Source of the DNA: Solwaraspora sp. WMMD792
GTDB taxonomy: Bacteria; Actinomycetota; Actinomycetes; Mycobacteriales; Micromonosporaceae
Direction: 5' to 3'
Length of the DNA: 64,000 nucleotides
Assembly: GCF_029626105.1 (NCBI RefSeq)
Contig: NZ_JARUBH010000009.1
Span: 5,022,001 to 5,086,000 of the forward strand
A program made the translations under genes and the position numbers. The notes under the pieces are model-generated. The model saw only the letters and a program-made list of their open reading frames with translations. It searched no databases and had not been told where the DNA came from. Every line of letters begins with the position of its first letter. Within the stretch, counting starts at the first letter, position 1. This document shows, in pieces, positions 16,629-24,287 of this stretch.

Positions 16629-17519
16629 ATGGAGACCCCAAGACCTGACACACTGGCCGGCATGGTGAAGGGCTCAGGCTCGATCCGCAGGCGACGCCTG
16701 GGGATCGAGCTGCGTGAACTCCGTACGGCCAAAGGGCTGACGCTGGACGAGGTAGCCCGTCGCTTCGACTGGTCGGTCAGCAAGGCCAGCCGGATCGAAC
16801 GCGGGCTGGTCCCGGTCTCGCCTCGAGACGTGACCGATCTGGCGAAGCTCTATGGCGTCGACGACCCGGACCACATCGATGCTCTGGTCGCCATGGCCGC
16901 CGCCTCACGCCAGCGCGACTGGTGGCACAAGTACGACGACCTCCTGCCTCGCCAGTTCTCGGTCTACCTCGGCTTCGAGGGCGACGCGGAGAGCATCCAC
17001 ACCTACCAGAGCCTGCTGATCCCTGGTCTTCTCCAGACCGAGGCGTACGCGCGAGCGATCTTTCGCGCGGCGCAACCCGGCGAAACCGACGAGCAGATCG
17101 ACCGCCGCGTCGAAGCCAGGCTGCTGCGTCAGACGATCGTCAAGGGAAAGGACGCGCCGCAGTTGTGGGCGATCCTGGACGAGGCGGCCATCCGGCGCGG
17201 CGTCGGCGGCAGAGACGTGATGCACGAGCAACTCGCCCACCTGGTCTCCACCAGCATGCAGCCGAACGTAACCATCCAGGTGGTGCCGTTCCACGCCGGT
17301 GCCTACATGTCGATGGATGGCGGTTTCATCATCCTGCGCTTCGCTGATGCTGGAGACCCCGACGTCGTCTGCGTCGACATCCGGACCCGCAGCCTCTACG
17401 TCGACGATCCCGCCGAGGTCAGGCGATATACGCTGGCGTACGAGCAGTTGCTCGCACTGGCGGCAACCCCTGACGAGTCGATCAAGCTGATCGAAGCCGC
17501 TGCGGAGGAGATGCGATGA
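16629..17519 (+). CDS. Helix-turn-helix regulator with DUF5753 (Scr1-like)
   Basis: 296 residues from ATG 16629, chosen for the leaderless promoter; an in-frame ATG at 16662 (MVKGSGSIRRRR) is the alternative. An XRE helix-turn-helix lies in the first 75 residues (LRTAKGLTLDEVARRFDWSV, SKASRIERG). DUF5753 follows with DLLPRQFSVYLGFEGDA, the family signature SLLIPGLLQTEAYARAI, and the terminal SLYVDDPAEVRRY. Such proteins pair with DUF397 proteins across actinomycetes and influence development and antibiotic production. The ATGA overlap with the DUF397 gene fits that pairing. Confidence 0.93.
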   Translation: METPRPDTLAGMVKGSGSIRRRRLGIELRELRTAKGLTLDEVARRFDWSVSKASRIERGLVPVSPRDVTDLAKLYGVDDPDHIDALVAMAAASRQRDWWHKYDDLLPRQFSVYLGFEGDAESIHTYQSLLIPGLLQTEAYARAIFRAAQPGETDEQIDRRVEARLLRQTIVKGKDAPQLWAILDEAAIRRGVGGRDVMHEQLAHLVSTSMQPNVTIQVVPFHAGAYMSMDGGFIILRFADAGDPDVVCVDIRTRSLYVDDPAEVRRYTLAYEQLLALAATPDESIKLIEAAAEEMR

Positions 17520-17725
17520 GTCCGACGGGCACGTTCGACCACGACCGGGCGATCTGGCGCAAGAGCACCCGGAGCAACGGCAACAGCGGCGACTGCGTCG
17601 AGGTTGCCGACAACCTTCCCAGCCGCGTTCTGGTCCGGGACACCAAGAACCGCGACAGCGGCACACTGGCCTTCTCCCCATCCGCGTGGCGCTCGTTCGT
17701 CGAGCTGGCGAAGCAGCACCACTGA
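17516..17725 (+). CDS. DUF397 domain protein
   Basis: 69 residues. The full family pattern is visible: IWRKSTRSNGNSGDCVEVAD, then VLVRDTKNRDSGTLAFS, then AWRSFVELAK. It overlaps the DUF5753 regulator gene by four bases (ATGA) and probably antagonises or modulates it, as known for related pairs. Confidence 0.93.
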   Translation: MSPTGTFDHDRAIWRKSTRSNGNSGDCVEVADNLPSRVLVRDTKNRDSGTLAFSPSAWRSFVELAKQHH

Positions 17726-18243
17726 CGATCTGACGCCTACCCGGCGGGATAGGCGACGAGCGCCGGCCCTACTTCCGCAGGGTCGGCCCTTCGACACTGC
17801 GTGACGGGATGCTCCGGCACCCAGGCACGAGCAGGGATCTTCGTCTCACGCTAGCCACTCTCGCTCAACGTAATGTGCGGCCATGCCTTCCTCCCTTTCT
17901 TCATCCAAGGTGGATGGCGGACGCGCCAGCGGCATCGACCCCGGCGTGCCGCCGACGCTTACCACCGCAGCCCAGGAAGGCCGCGTCGAGCGCCCTGACG
18001 ACCGCCTTGTCGCTGACCCAGTCAAGTTGATCGGCGAGCGATCATGATTCGCTGCCGAGCCAGATGCGTCGACTCTCGGGCCGGTCGCGAATCGCTGTTC
18101 GACGCAAAGGAGGCCGCATGCCGCTGCACCGGAGCTCCTTCAATCCGGCCAGGAGGTACTCAGCTCATCGGCAGTCAGGACCGGCTCGGCGGTAGCTCCG
18201 TCAGGGATCTCCAAACCACTGCGTGGCCCGACGGACTGCCGTT
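17726..18243. other. Gene-poor stretch of about 520 bases
   Basis: No convincing gene. It contains a hairpin at 17762-17787, and on the minus strand a strong ribosome-binding site (AAGGGAGGAAGGC) at 17885-17897 before a 12-codon frame, 17846-17884 (MAAHYVEREWLA). Another minus frame around 17890-18035 encodes DWVSDKAVVRALDAAFLGC without a start. These look like remains of lost small genes. Base composition seems less GC-rich than neighbours by eye. Confidence 0.5.
17762..17787 (+). terminator. Hairpin after the DUF397 gene
   Basis: GCCGGCCCT-N8-AGGGTCGGC forms nine pairs including one G-T. It starts 37 bases after the DUF397 stop. There is no clear T run, as is common in actinomycete terminators. 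Confidence 0.45.
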
Positions 18244-18315
18244 CTAGTCGTTCTTCGGCTCCGGGTCCTTCGACATCGTCACCTGCTCGCCCATGATGCC
18301 CACGTACAACTTCAC
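18244..18315 (-). CDS. 23-residue peptide gene with perfect Shine-Dalgarno
   Basis: GTG at 18313-18315 is preceded by AGGAGGT (18321-18327 on the plus strand) with six-base spacing. The product begins MKLYVGIMGEQVTMSKD and ends EPKND. It lies 127 bases downstream of the GntR gene in the same direction. The ribosome-binding site is among the best in the window, supporting translation. The frame one base over stays open to about 18140 (SGLEIPDGATAEPVL...), so a frameshifted 60-residue gene is an alternative. Function unknown. Confidence 0.45.
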   Translation of the reverse strand: MKLYVGIMGEQVTMSKDPEPKND

Positions 18316-18442
18316 AACAGACCTCCTGTCCAGAGCGCGTCCCCTGCGGGCGACTACTCGAAGCGCCAAGCACTCAAGAACATGTGCACACGAGTCTACG
18401 TAGGCCGTCAATGACGCCTCGAACATCGTCCCATTTGACCTA

Positions 18443-19207
18443 TTAAGCGGGAAGAGAGTAAAAGAGCACGAATGCGGCGCTGTCCAGCACCGTGTCGCAG
18501 ACCTCGACAGGCCTACCGGACGCCACCGCCGTCCGTACGAGGTGCAAAACTGGCGACCCGGCAGGCAACGCGAGAATCCTTGCCTCTTCCTCAGTGGGCA
18601 TCCGGGCGGTTATCTCTTCGTCGTACCGCTCGAAGACGAAGCCCCGGTCCTCCATGCGGGCGTAGATACCGCCAGGACCAGGGTTCGGCTCCGCGATCGG
18701 TGTACCGGCACCGATATCCGTCGGAATGTAGGACGTGGCGTACTCGATGGGTTGACCCTCGGCCAGGTACCGGCGGCGCCGGACCACCACCTCACTGCCG
18801 CGTGGGAGCCCTAGCTGATCTAGCACCTCAATCGGTGCTTGACCAGTCCCGACGTGCAGCACTTCGACACTGAACCTGCGCTGGTTCGCCTCCATATCGA
18901 CGGTGAAAGCCGCTTTGCCTTCCTTCCGCCGGGCAAACCGGTCCGACGAGAGCCGCTTGACCGGCGGCCGACGCCGGACGAACCAGCCCTTACCGTGCTC
19001 GGCAACTACCAGACCGTCCGTAACGAGAACCGACAACGCCCTGCGCGCGGTCACCCTGCTGACCCCGTAGTCGTTGACCAGGGTGCTCTCCGAGGGAAGC
19101 TGTGCGCCCGGCGCGAGATCATGCCGCTCGATCGCCTCGCGGAGATGGTCCGCGATCTGCCGGTAGACCGCTCGGTCACTGGCAGGGTCGATCTTGCGGA
19201 TGCTCAT
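18443..19207 (-). CDS. GntR-family regulator with UTRA sensor domain (HutC type)
   Basis: 254 residues from ATG 19207 (ribosome-binding site GGAG). The winged helix in residues 10-77 has YRQIADHLREAIERHDLAPG, LPSESTLVNDYGVSRVTARRAL and a GKGWFVRR wing. The UTRA domain includes RRRRYLAEGQPIEYATSYIP and ends near PVEVCDTVLDS. HutC-type regulators respond to small ligands. It is divergent from a Nudix hydrolase across 50 bases containing a palindrome at 19227-19245, so it probably controls both genes. Confidence 0.9.
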   Translation of the reverse strand: MSIRKIDPASDRAVYRQIADHLREAIERHDLAPGAQLPSESTLVNDYGVSRVTARRALSVLVTDGLVVAEHGKGWFVRRRPPVKRLSSDRFARRKEGKAAFTVDMEANQRRFSVEVLHVGTGQAPIEVLDQLGLPRGSEVVVRRRRYLAEGQPIEYATSYIPTDIGAGTPIAEPNPGPGGIYARMEDRGFVFERYDEEITARMPTEEEARILALPAGSPVLHLVRTAVASGRPVEVCDTVLDSAAFVLFYSLPA

Positions 19208-19226
19208 CGTAGACTCCACGAGGTAT

Positions 19227-19245
19227 ACATGTGTCGACAACATGT
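19227..19245. promoter_or_regulatory. Palindromic GntR operator candidate
   Basis: ACATGT-GTCGAC-A-ACATGT: two exact ACATGT arms around a self-complementary GTCGAC. It lies in the 50-base gap between the GntR and Nudix genes and overlaps AT-rich sequence (GTATAC, GTTAAC) that could form the -10 elements. Confidence 0.6.
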
Positions 19246-19257
19246 TAACCTGCGTCC

Positions 19258-19716
19258 ATGACCGATGCCACCGGCAGCCCGAGACACTCCGTCAGCGTCG
19301 CTGCCGTGATCGTCGATTCAGCCGGGCGAGCGCTGGTGACGCAACGTCGCGACAACGCCCGATGGGAACCGCCCGGCGGGGTGCTCGAGCTTGAAGAATC
19401 CGTGCTGGACGGCGTACGCCGCGAGGTCTGGGAGGAGACAGGCCTTGTCGTCGAGCCGACTCGACTCACCGGCGTCTACAAGAACATGCCCCGTGGCATC
19501 GTCGCGCTGATGTTCCGCGCCGAGATCACCGGGGGAACTCTCTCGACGTCCGACGAGACGAGCCAAGTCGAGTGGTGGACACCCGAAACGGTGGCGGAGC
19601 GGATGGACCCCGCCTACGCAGTCCGGGTGCTCGACGCGCTGCGCGAGGACGGCCCGGCCGTCCGCGCCCACGATGGTGTTGCGCTGCTTACCGGTGTTGC
19701 CGCCCTGCCCCGCTGA
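19258..19716 (+). CDS. Nudix hydrolase
   Basis: 152 residues. The complete Nudix box spans residues 40-63 (GGVLELEESVLDGVRREVWEETGL split over the helix, matching Gx5Ex7REUxEExGU). The family cleaves nucleoside diphosphates linked to another group; substrate not evident. It is divergent from the GntR regulator, which likely controls it. Confidence 0.9.
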   Translation: MTDATGSPRHSVSVAAVIVDSAGRALVTQRRDNARWEPPGGVLELEESVLDGVRREVWEETGLVVEPTRLTGVYKNMPRGIVALMFRAEITGGTLSTSDETSQVEWWTPETVAERMDPAYAVRVLDALREDGPAVRAHDGVALLTGVAALPR

Positions 19717-19826
19717 CCCCTGAACAGCCAGCTGCCGGCAGTGCTGCAAGAGCTCACTACATGTCGTTGGCCCCCGAGTAGGGCGATCGTCGAGGCAGCG
19801 GACGGAGCCGTGACAGGCTGAGAGCC

Positions 19827-20297
19827 GTGGCCAGGACCGAGCACTTCAACAACCCGGACGCCCCCCGACCGAACTCGATCGTTGTCGCTGTGACCGCCTT
19901 CGTCCTCGACGCGGACGACCGCGTTCTCCTGGTACGCCGGACAGACAACGACCTGTGGGCGCTACCGGGCGGGGCGCAGGACTTCGGCGAGTACATCGCC
20001 GAGACAGCCGTGCGTGAGACCAAGGAGGAAGCCGGGGTTGACATCGAGGTGACCGACATCGTCGGCCTCTACACCAACCCGAACCATGTCATCGAGTACA
20101 GCGATGGCGAGGTACGGCAGCAGTTCTCTATCTGCTTCCGCGCCCGGTACCTGTCCGGCGAACCCACCACGAGCGACGAGTCGTCCGAAGTTCGGTGGGT
20201 GGCCGAGGATGAGCTGAGCGCGCTGACAATCCATCCGTCCATGCGACTGCGCATCGATCACGGCTACGAGGGGCGTTCGAAGCCGTACATCGGTTAG
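19827..20297 (+). CDS. Nudix hydrolase
   Basis: 156 residues from a GTG. CAGGCT about eight bases upstream suggests a leaderless transcript. The Nudix box lies at residues 48-71 (GGAQDFGEYIAETAVRET, then KEEAG). Downstream elements YSDGEVRQQFSICFRARY and SSEVRWVAEDEL are seen in pyrophosphatases of the MutT/ADP-ribose type. It converges on the HD-domain gene, with stops overlapping. Confidence 0.9.
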   Translation: MARTEHFNNPDAPRPNSIVVAVTAFVLDADDRVLLVRRTDNDLWALPGGAQDFGEYIAETAVRETKEEAGVDIEVTDIVGLYTNPNHVIEYSDGEVRQQFSICFRARYLSGEPTTSDESSEVRWVAEDELSALTIHPSMRLRIDHGYEGRSKPYIG

Positions 20298-20845
20298 GAC
20301 ACCGCGAGTCGATCCGTGGTGCGCTCGACGGCTTCGAGCAGCGTCGGTCTGGCCCGTACCCAGAACCTGGTGACCAGGTGGTCAGGGCCGTAGCGTTGCT
20401 CGATCTCCGCCAGGCGGTCCAGAACGGCGACGTCGTGGCCGTCCGGGCCGGTGGTCATGTCCGCGTACCAGAGGGCATCAGCGGTCAGCGAATGTTCCTG
20501 CGGGAACTCAGCGGCCAGCTCGTCCCGAAGGCCGCGTTCCTCCGCCTCGAACAGCGCGCACGAGTGATGAGCCACCAGCGCGGCCACGCGATCGGACACC
20601 CCGACACGACGTAGCCACCGCCCGCCGTCGAGAGCGTGCAGGCCGGTATCGGCCACCCCGGGGGTGTACCCGACATCGTGCAGCCACGCGGCAGCGACGA
20701 GAACCTCAGCGTCCGTCGGGTCCAGGACGTGACTGACCTCGCCGGCCTTTCCGGCAACGGTCTGCACATGACGCCAACGCCGAGGTAGAGCAGCAGCTAA
20801 CTGTTCCTCGGCAAGCTCAGCCGCTCGCGCCACCAGCCCCGACAT
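20294..20845 (-). CDS. HD-domain protein (predicted phosphohydrolase)
   Basis: 183 residues if ATG 20845 (MSGLVARAAEL) is used; an ATG at 20884 would add 13 residues. HD motifs: WRHVQTVAG (first His), AAAWLHDVGYTPG (HD pair), LVAHHSCALFEA, and a later ALWYADMTTGPDG with Asp. HD proteins hydrolyse phosphate esters, often of nucleotides. With two Nudix genes next to it, nucleotide-pool clean-up is a reasonable guess (inference). Confidence 0.85.
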   Translation of the reverse strand: MSGLVARAAELAEEQLAAALPRRWRHVQTVAGKAGEVSHVLDPTDAEVLVAAAWLHDVGYTPGVADTGLHALDGGRWLRRVGVSDRVAALVAHHSCALFEAEERGLRDELAAEFPQEHSLTADALWYADMTTGPDGHDVAVLDRLAEIEQRYGPDHLVTRFWVRARPTLLEAVERTTDRLAVS

Positions 20846-21145
20846 ACCCGGAGCGTACGGCGTCCCTAGCGAAACGGGCCGCACGCGCCGCCGCCTGGGC
20901 GCGCGGCGCGGGCGAGCGCACGCCGCGCCGGTCGTGCGGGAGCCGGGCGCGTACGGGTTGCGGTCAAGGCCGTCTCTTGGTTCGTCCTCCGCAGTGGGTT
21001 ACCCGCAAACTGGTGTGGAGGTGCCAAGTGGCCTGCTGCCTCGATCCAAAAGAAAACCCGGCCCCTCTAGGGGAACCGGGTGGTATATGCAGTGAATTCT
21101 AGCGCAGCCAAGTCCGACCTGCAACTGAAACTGGCGACAGGGCTC
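20846..21145. other. Intergenic stretch between HD and NYN genes
   Basis: No gene supported. It contains the factor-independent terminator at 21056-21081 for the NYN gene. The remaining sequence (20880-20960) is extremely GC-rich, then turns abruptly to more balanced composition from about 20965. Confidence 0.5.
21056..21081 (-). terminator. Rho-independent terminator of the NYN gene
   Basis: ACCCGG / CCCCT-CT-AGGGG / AA / CCGGGT forms an 11-bp two-part stem. On the minus strand it is followed by TTTTCTTTTGG, a real U-rich tail, which is rare among the other hairpins of this window. Confidence 0.75.
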
Positions 21146-21895
21146 TTACCAGCCGGACGGGCGTACGTAGGTCCCGGCAGGGCTGACGACCGGGTCGCTG
21201 AGCTGGCAGGTTTGGAAGTCCGCAGCTGCGAGCTGCCTCCACCAGTGCCCGCCTACACCCCCGCCTCGCTGTCCCTTCAACGCCCCTGCCAGGTAGTTCC
21301 GCGATGGGTTGATCGTGCCGACAGGGACCTTTGTCCTCGCGTAGGACACAGGAAATTTAAGATCACTGTCGTTGGAGAGTACGAGGGCTGCGTCTACCTG
21401 GGATGTGAGGACGTCGACCAGGAGGTGAGAAGCCACGTTGACATCGGAGCCCTTTTCCTCTCGATGGGCGTACGACACCATGAATGTCGCATCCTGTACC
21501 GGATTGCCCTGCGCGTCCTGAACCATTATGGGCCACTGGGAGGTTACGAGCTGGGGTCCAGCCCTACGACTCTGAGCCTGCACTGCCAGCGGGGCGTACT
21601 TCACGCGAGAGACGTAGCTGCCGTACTCGATGAGGTCGACGCTCGATGATGCCGTGAGGGCCTTGAGGTAGATGTCTTGATCGCGGAAGCCTGAGGGATT
21701 GCTCGCAGCATCGATTACAGCAGTGCAGTAAACGATTCGGTGAACCTGGGCACCCGCCCAGCTCGGTACGTTCGCTAGCAAGCGCTCTGCAAGAGCCCGG
21801 ACGTCGAGCCAGCGCCAGCCGGGAGTTCCCTGTCCGCACAGCCCTCTGCCACCGTAGTAGAGGTTGTACCCATCGACATACACACCAACGCGCAC
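21146..21895 (-). CDS. NYN-domain (PIN-like) ribonuclease-type protein
   Basis: 249 residues (begins [16 protein letters not shown]). Acidic residues of the NYN/PIN active site are present: VDGYN (Asp8), [14 protein letters not shown] and [14 protein letters not shown]. The family degrades or processes RNA and sometimes acts in toxin or defence systems. The gene uses more A/T at third positions than its neighbours, has its own U-rich terminator, and lies in the accessory stretch, all suggesting horizontal acquisition. No antitoxin-like partner is seen next to it. Confidence 0.88.
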   Translation of the reverse strand: MRVGVYVDGYNLYYGGRGLCGQGTPGWRWLDVRALAERLLANVPSWAGAQVHRIVYCTAVIDAASNPSGFRDQDIYLKALTASSSVDLIEYGSYVSRVKYAPLAVQAQSRRAGPQLVTSQWPIMVQDAQGNPVQDATFMVSYAHREEKGSDVNVASHLLVDVLTSQVDAALVLSNDSDLKFPVSYARTKVPVGTINPSRNYLAGALKGQRGGGVGGHWWRQLAAADFQTCQLSDPVVSPAGTYVRPSGW

Positions 21896-22099
21896 CGGCG
21901 AACGCTACCAGTAACGAGCAAGGACTTTCGACTCTGCGGTGCCCGTTGCGTGCCCGATCGGTCGGCTAGCAGAGGTCAAGACGATGCCCCGTAGTGAAGG
22001 GTCCCTAAACGTCCCCCGCCATGGTGTAGGTCGGGGCCATATGAGGCGTACAGCCGTCAACTCGACGCGGCACCACCGCGCGGTGGAAAGCGCCAGCGG

Positions 22100-22870
22100 T
22101 CAGGACAGGCCGGCGGGGCGGTCCAGGTCACCGGGCACCCATGGCAGCCGTACGGTGTCCCATGGCACCCGCTGCAGCAGGCGCAGCAGCAGCCAACCGA
22201 GCAGCAGCCCGGCGACCGAGTCGGTCAACCAGTGGTAGCCGAGGTAGACCGTGCTGCAGAACAGGACCGCCGCAGGCAGGAAGCGCAGCGCCAGGTAGCC
22301 GGGGAACGGCCGCCCGGCCGGCACCTGCCGCCCGTACGAGCGGCACAGCGCGGTGATCAGCAGGGCGATCACCGCGTACCAGACGATCGCGTTGGTCACG
22401 TGCCCGGACGGGTACGCCATCGCCGGGGTCGCCTCGGTGAACAGCCGCTCCGGGAACGGGTCGTCGAAGTCGTGCGGATAGCCCCGGGGCAGCAGCACCT
22501 TCATCGCGCCGACGCTGAGGTAGGTCGCCACCACCGCGCCGAGCACCGGCAGCAGCGGACGCACCGAACGGACCCGCCGGGCCAGCCAGAGCGCCAGCAC
22601 GGTGGAGACCGGGATCAGCAGCCAGCCGCCCTGGCCGAAGAAGTTGAGCACCCGGGCCACCCAGTAGGCCACCGGCGGCCGGTGCGCGTCGACCCAGTCC
22701 CGTACCGCCAGGTCGGTGTCGAGGAACACCCCGGCGGCGAGCGCCCCGGTCAGCCCGGCCAGCGCGGCCAGCAGCACCGCGTCGAACCACCAGCCGGCCG
22801 GCGTCGGCCCGGGTCGCCGCGGCGCGTCGGCCGGCGGCGCGGACGGGCGGGTGGCGGTTGGCTCGGGCAC
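22100..22870 (-). CDS. PAP2-family membrane phosphatase
   Basis: 256 residues from GTG 22870; the open frame extends further upstream but is not needed. About six membrane segments after a Pro/Ala-rich N terminus. PAP2 motifs: KVLLPRGYP (first motif, with RG instead of the usual RP), AYPSGH, and STVYLGYHWLTD, which supply the catalytic His pair and Asp. Likely dephosphorylates a lipid phosphate such as phosphatidate or undecaprenyl diphosphate at the outer membrane face. Confidence 0.88.
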   Translation of the reverse strand: MPEPTATRPSAPPADAPRRPGPTPAGWWFDAVLLAALAGLTGALAAGVFLDTDLAVRDWVDAHRPPVAYWVARVLNFFGQGGWLLIPVSTVLALWLARRVRSVRPLLPVLGAVVATYLSVGAMKVLLPRGYPHDFDDPFPERLFTEATPAMAYPSGHVTNAIVWYAVIALLITALCRSYGRQVPAGRPFPGYLALRFLPAAVLFCSTVYLGYHWLTDSVAGLLLGWLLLRLLQRVPWDTVRLPWVPGDLDRPAGLS

Positions 22871-23020
22871 GCCGGCCAGGTTACCGAACCGGTGCGGTGA
22901 CGATGTCGTGTCGGGGCGGCGACAGCTTGACGGCGGGACCACCACGAAGACGCTGAATATGGATCAAATCAACAGTGTTAGCCGAGCCACGGCAGGCGGC
23001 ATCCGGGCGTCGTACCCGTC

Positions 23021-24241
23021 ATGCTTGATCCCGTGCGGATCACCTCGGCCCTTGTGGACCCGGCGCTGCTCGACCTGCCCTGGTCGACACCGCTGGAGCA
23101 GTGGCCTGCCGACCACCTGGTGGCGCTGCCGCAGGGCATCTCCCGGCACGTCGTCCGGTTCGTCAAACTCGCCGGCACCGTCTACGCCGTGAAGGAGACC
23201 GGCGAACGGGTCGCCGAACGCGAGTACGACCTGCTGCGCGCCCTGGAGCGCATCGACTTCCCGGCCGTCGAAGCGGTGGCGATCGTCGCCGACCGCACCG
23301 ACGCCGACGGCGAACCGCTCGACCCGGTGCTGATCACCCGGCATCTGCAGTTCTCGCTGCCGTACCGGGCGCTGTTCTCCAACCAGCTGCGCCCGGAGAC
23401 CCTGGCCCGACTGCTCGACGCGCTCGCCGCGCTGATCGTCAGGATGCACCTGACCGGCTTCTTCTGGGGTGACTGCTCGCTGTCCAACACGCTGTTCCGC
23501 CGCGACGCCGGTGCGTTCGCCGCGTACCTGGTCGACGCCGAGACCGGCGCACTACGGCCGGCCCTGTCCAACGGGCAACGCGGCGAGGACCTGGAGATCG
23601 CCCGGGTGAACATCTTCGGCGAGGCCCTCGACCTGCAGGCCGCCGGCCTGCTGCACGAGTCGATCGACCCGGAGACCGTCGCCGACGAGGTGGTCGCCCG
23701 CTACGAACGGCTGTGGCACGAGATCACCTACGAGCAGCACATCGAACGGGAGTCCCGGCACGACATCGAACGGCGGATCCGCCGGCTCAACGAGCTCGGC
23801 TTCGACGTCGCCGAGGTGGCGATGTCGGTCGTCGACCGCGGCTCCTACCTGGTCCGGCCAAAGGTGGTCGACGCCGGCTACCACAGCCGGCGGCTGCTGC
23901 GGCTGACCGGCCTCGACGCCGAGGAGAACCAGGCCCGGCGGCTGCTCAACGACCTCGACGCGCACCGGGCGGAGAGCGACCTGACCGACGAGCAGCAGGC
24001 GGCGCACCGCTGGCTGACCGAGGTCTTCGAGCCGGTGGTCCGGGCGGTCCCGGCCCACCTACGCCGCAAGGTCGAGCCGTCGGAGCTGTTCGCCCAGGTC
24101 ATCGAGCACCGCTGGCGGCTGTCCGAGGAGGCCGGCCGGGACGTCGGGCTGGCCCCGGCGGTCCAGTCGTTCCTGGCGGACGTGCTGGTGCACTACCCGG
24201 ACGAGCAGGCGGTGCTCGGCACCGAGGTGCCGGCCGCCTGA
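23021..24241 (+). CDS. DUF4032 protein (kinase-like fold)
   Basis: 406 residues. The first 200 residues resemble a lipopolysaccharide-kinase-like fold: YAVKETGERVAEREYDLL (Lys and Glu), VRMHLTGFFWGDCSLSNTLF (catalytic-loop like, WGDCSLSN) and AYLVDAETG (metal Asp). DUF4032 proper follows with the SRHDIERRIRRLNELGFDV and VDAGYHSRRLLRLTGL motifs. Substrate unknown. Transcribed away from the PAP2 gene, converging on the channel-like gene. Confidence 0.88.
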   Translation: MLDPVRITSALVDPALLDLPWSTPLEQWPADHLVALPQGISRHVVRFVKLAGTVYAVKETGERVAEREYDLLRALERIDFPAVEAVAIVADRTDADGEPLDPVLITRHLQFSLPYRALFSNQLRPETLARLLDALAALIVRMHLTGFFWGDCSLSNTLFRRDAGAFAAYLVDAETGALRPALSNGQRGEDLEIARVNIFGEALDLQAAGLLHESIDPETVADEVVARYERLWHEITYEQHIERESRHDIERRIRRLNELGFDVAEVAMSVVDRGSYLVRPKVVDAGYHSRRLLRLTGLDAEENQARRLLNDLDAHRAESDLTDEQQAAHRWLTEVFEPVVRAVPAHLRRKVEPSELFAQVIEHRWRLSEEAGRDVGLAPAVQSFLADVLVHYPDEQAVLGTEVPAA

Positions 24242-24287
24242 CCGGCCCGGCCGGGATCAAGGGGTAGACCCGGATCGCCGACCCGGT

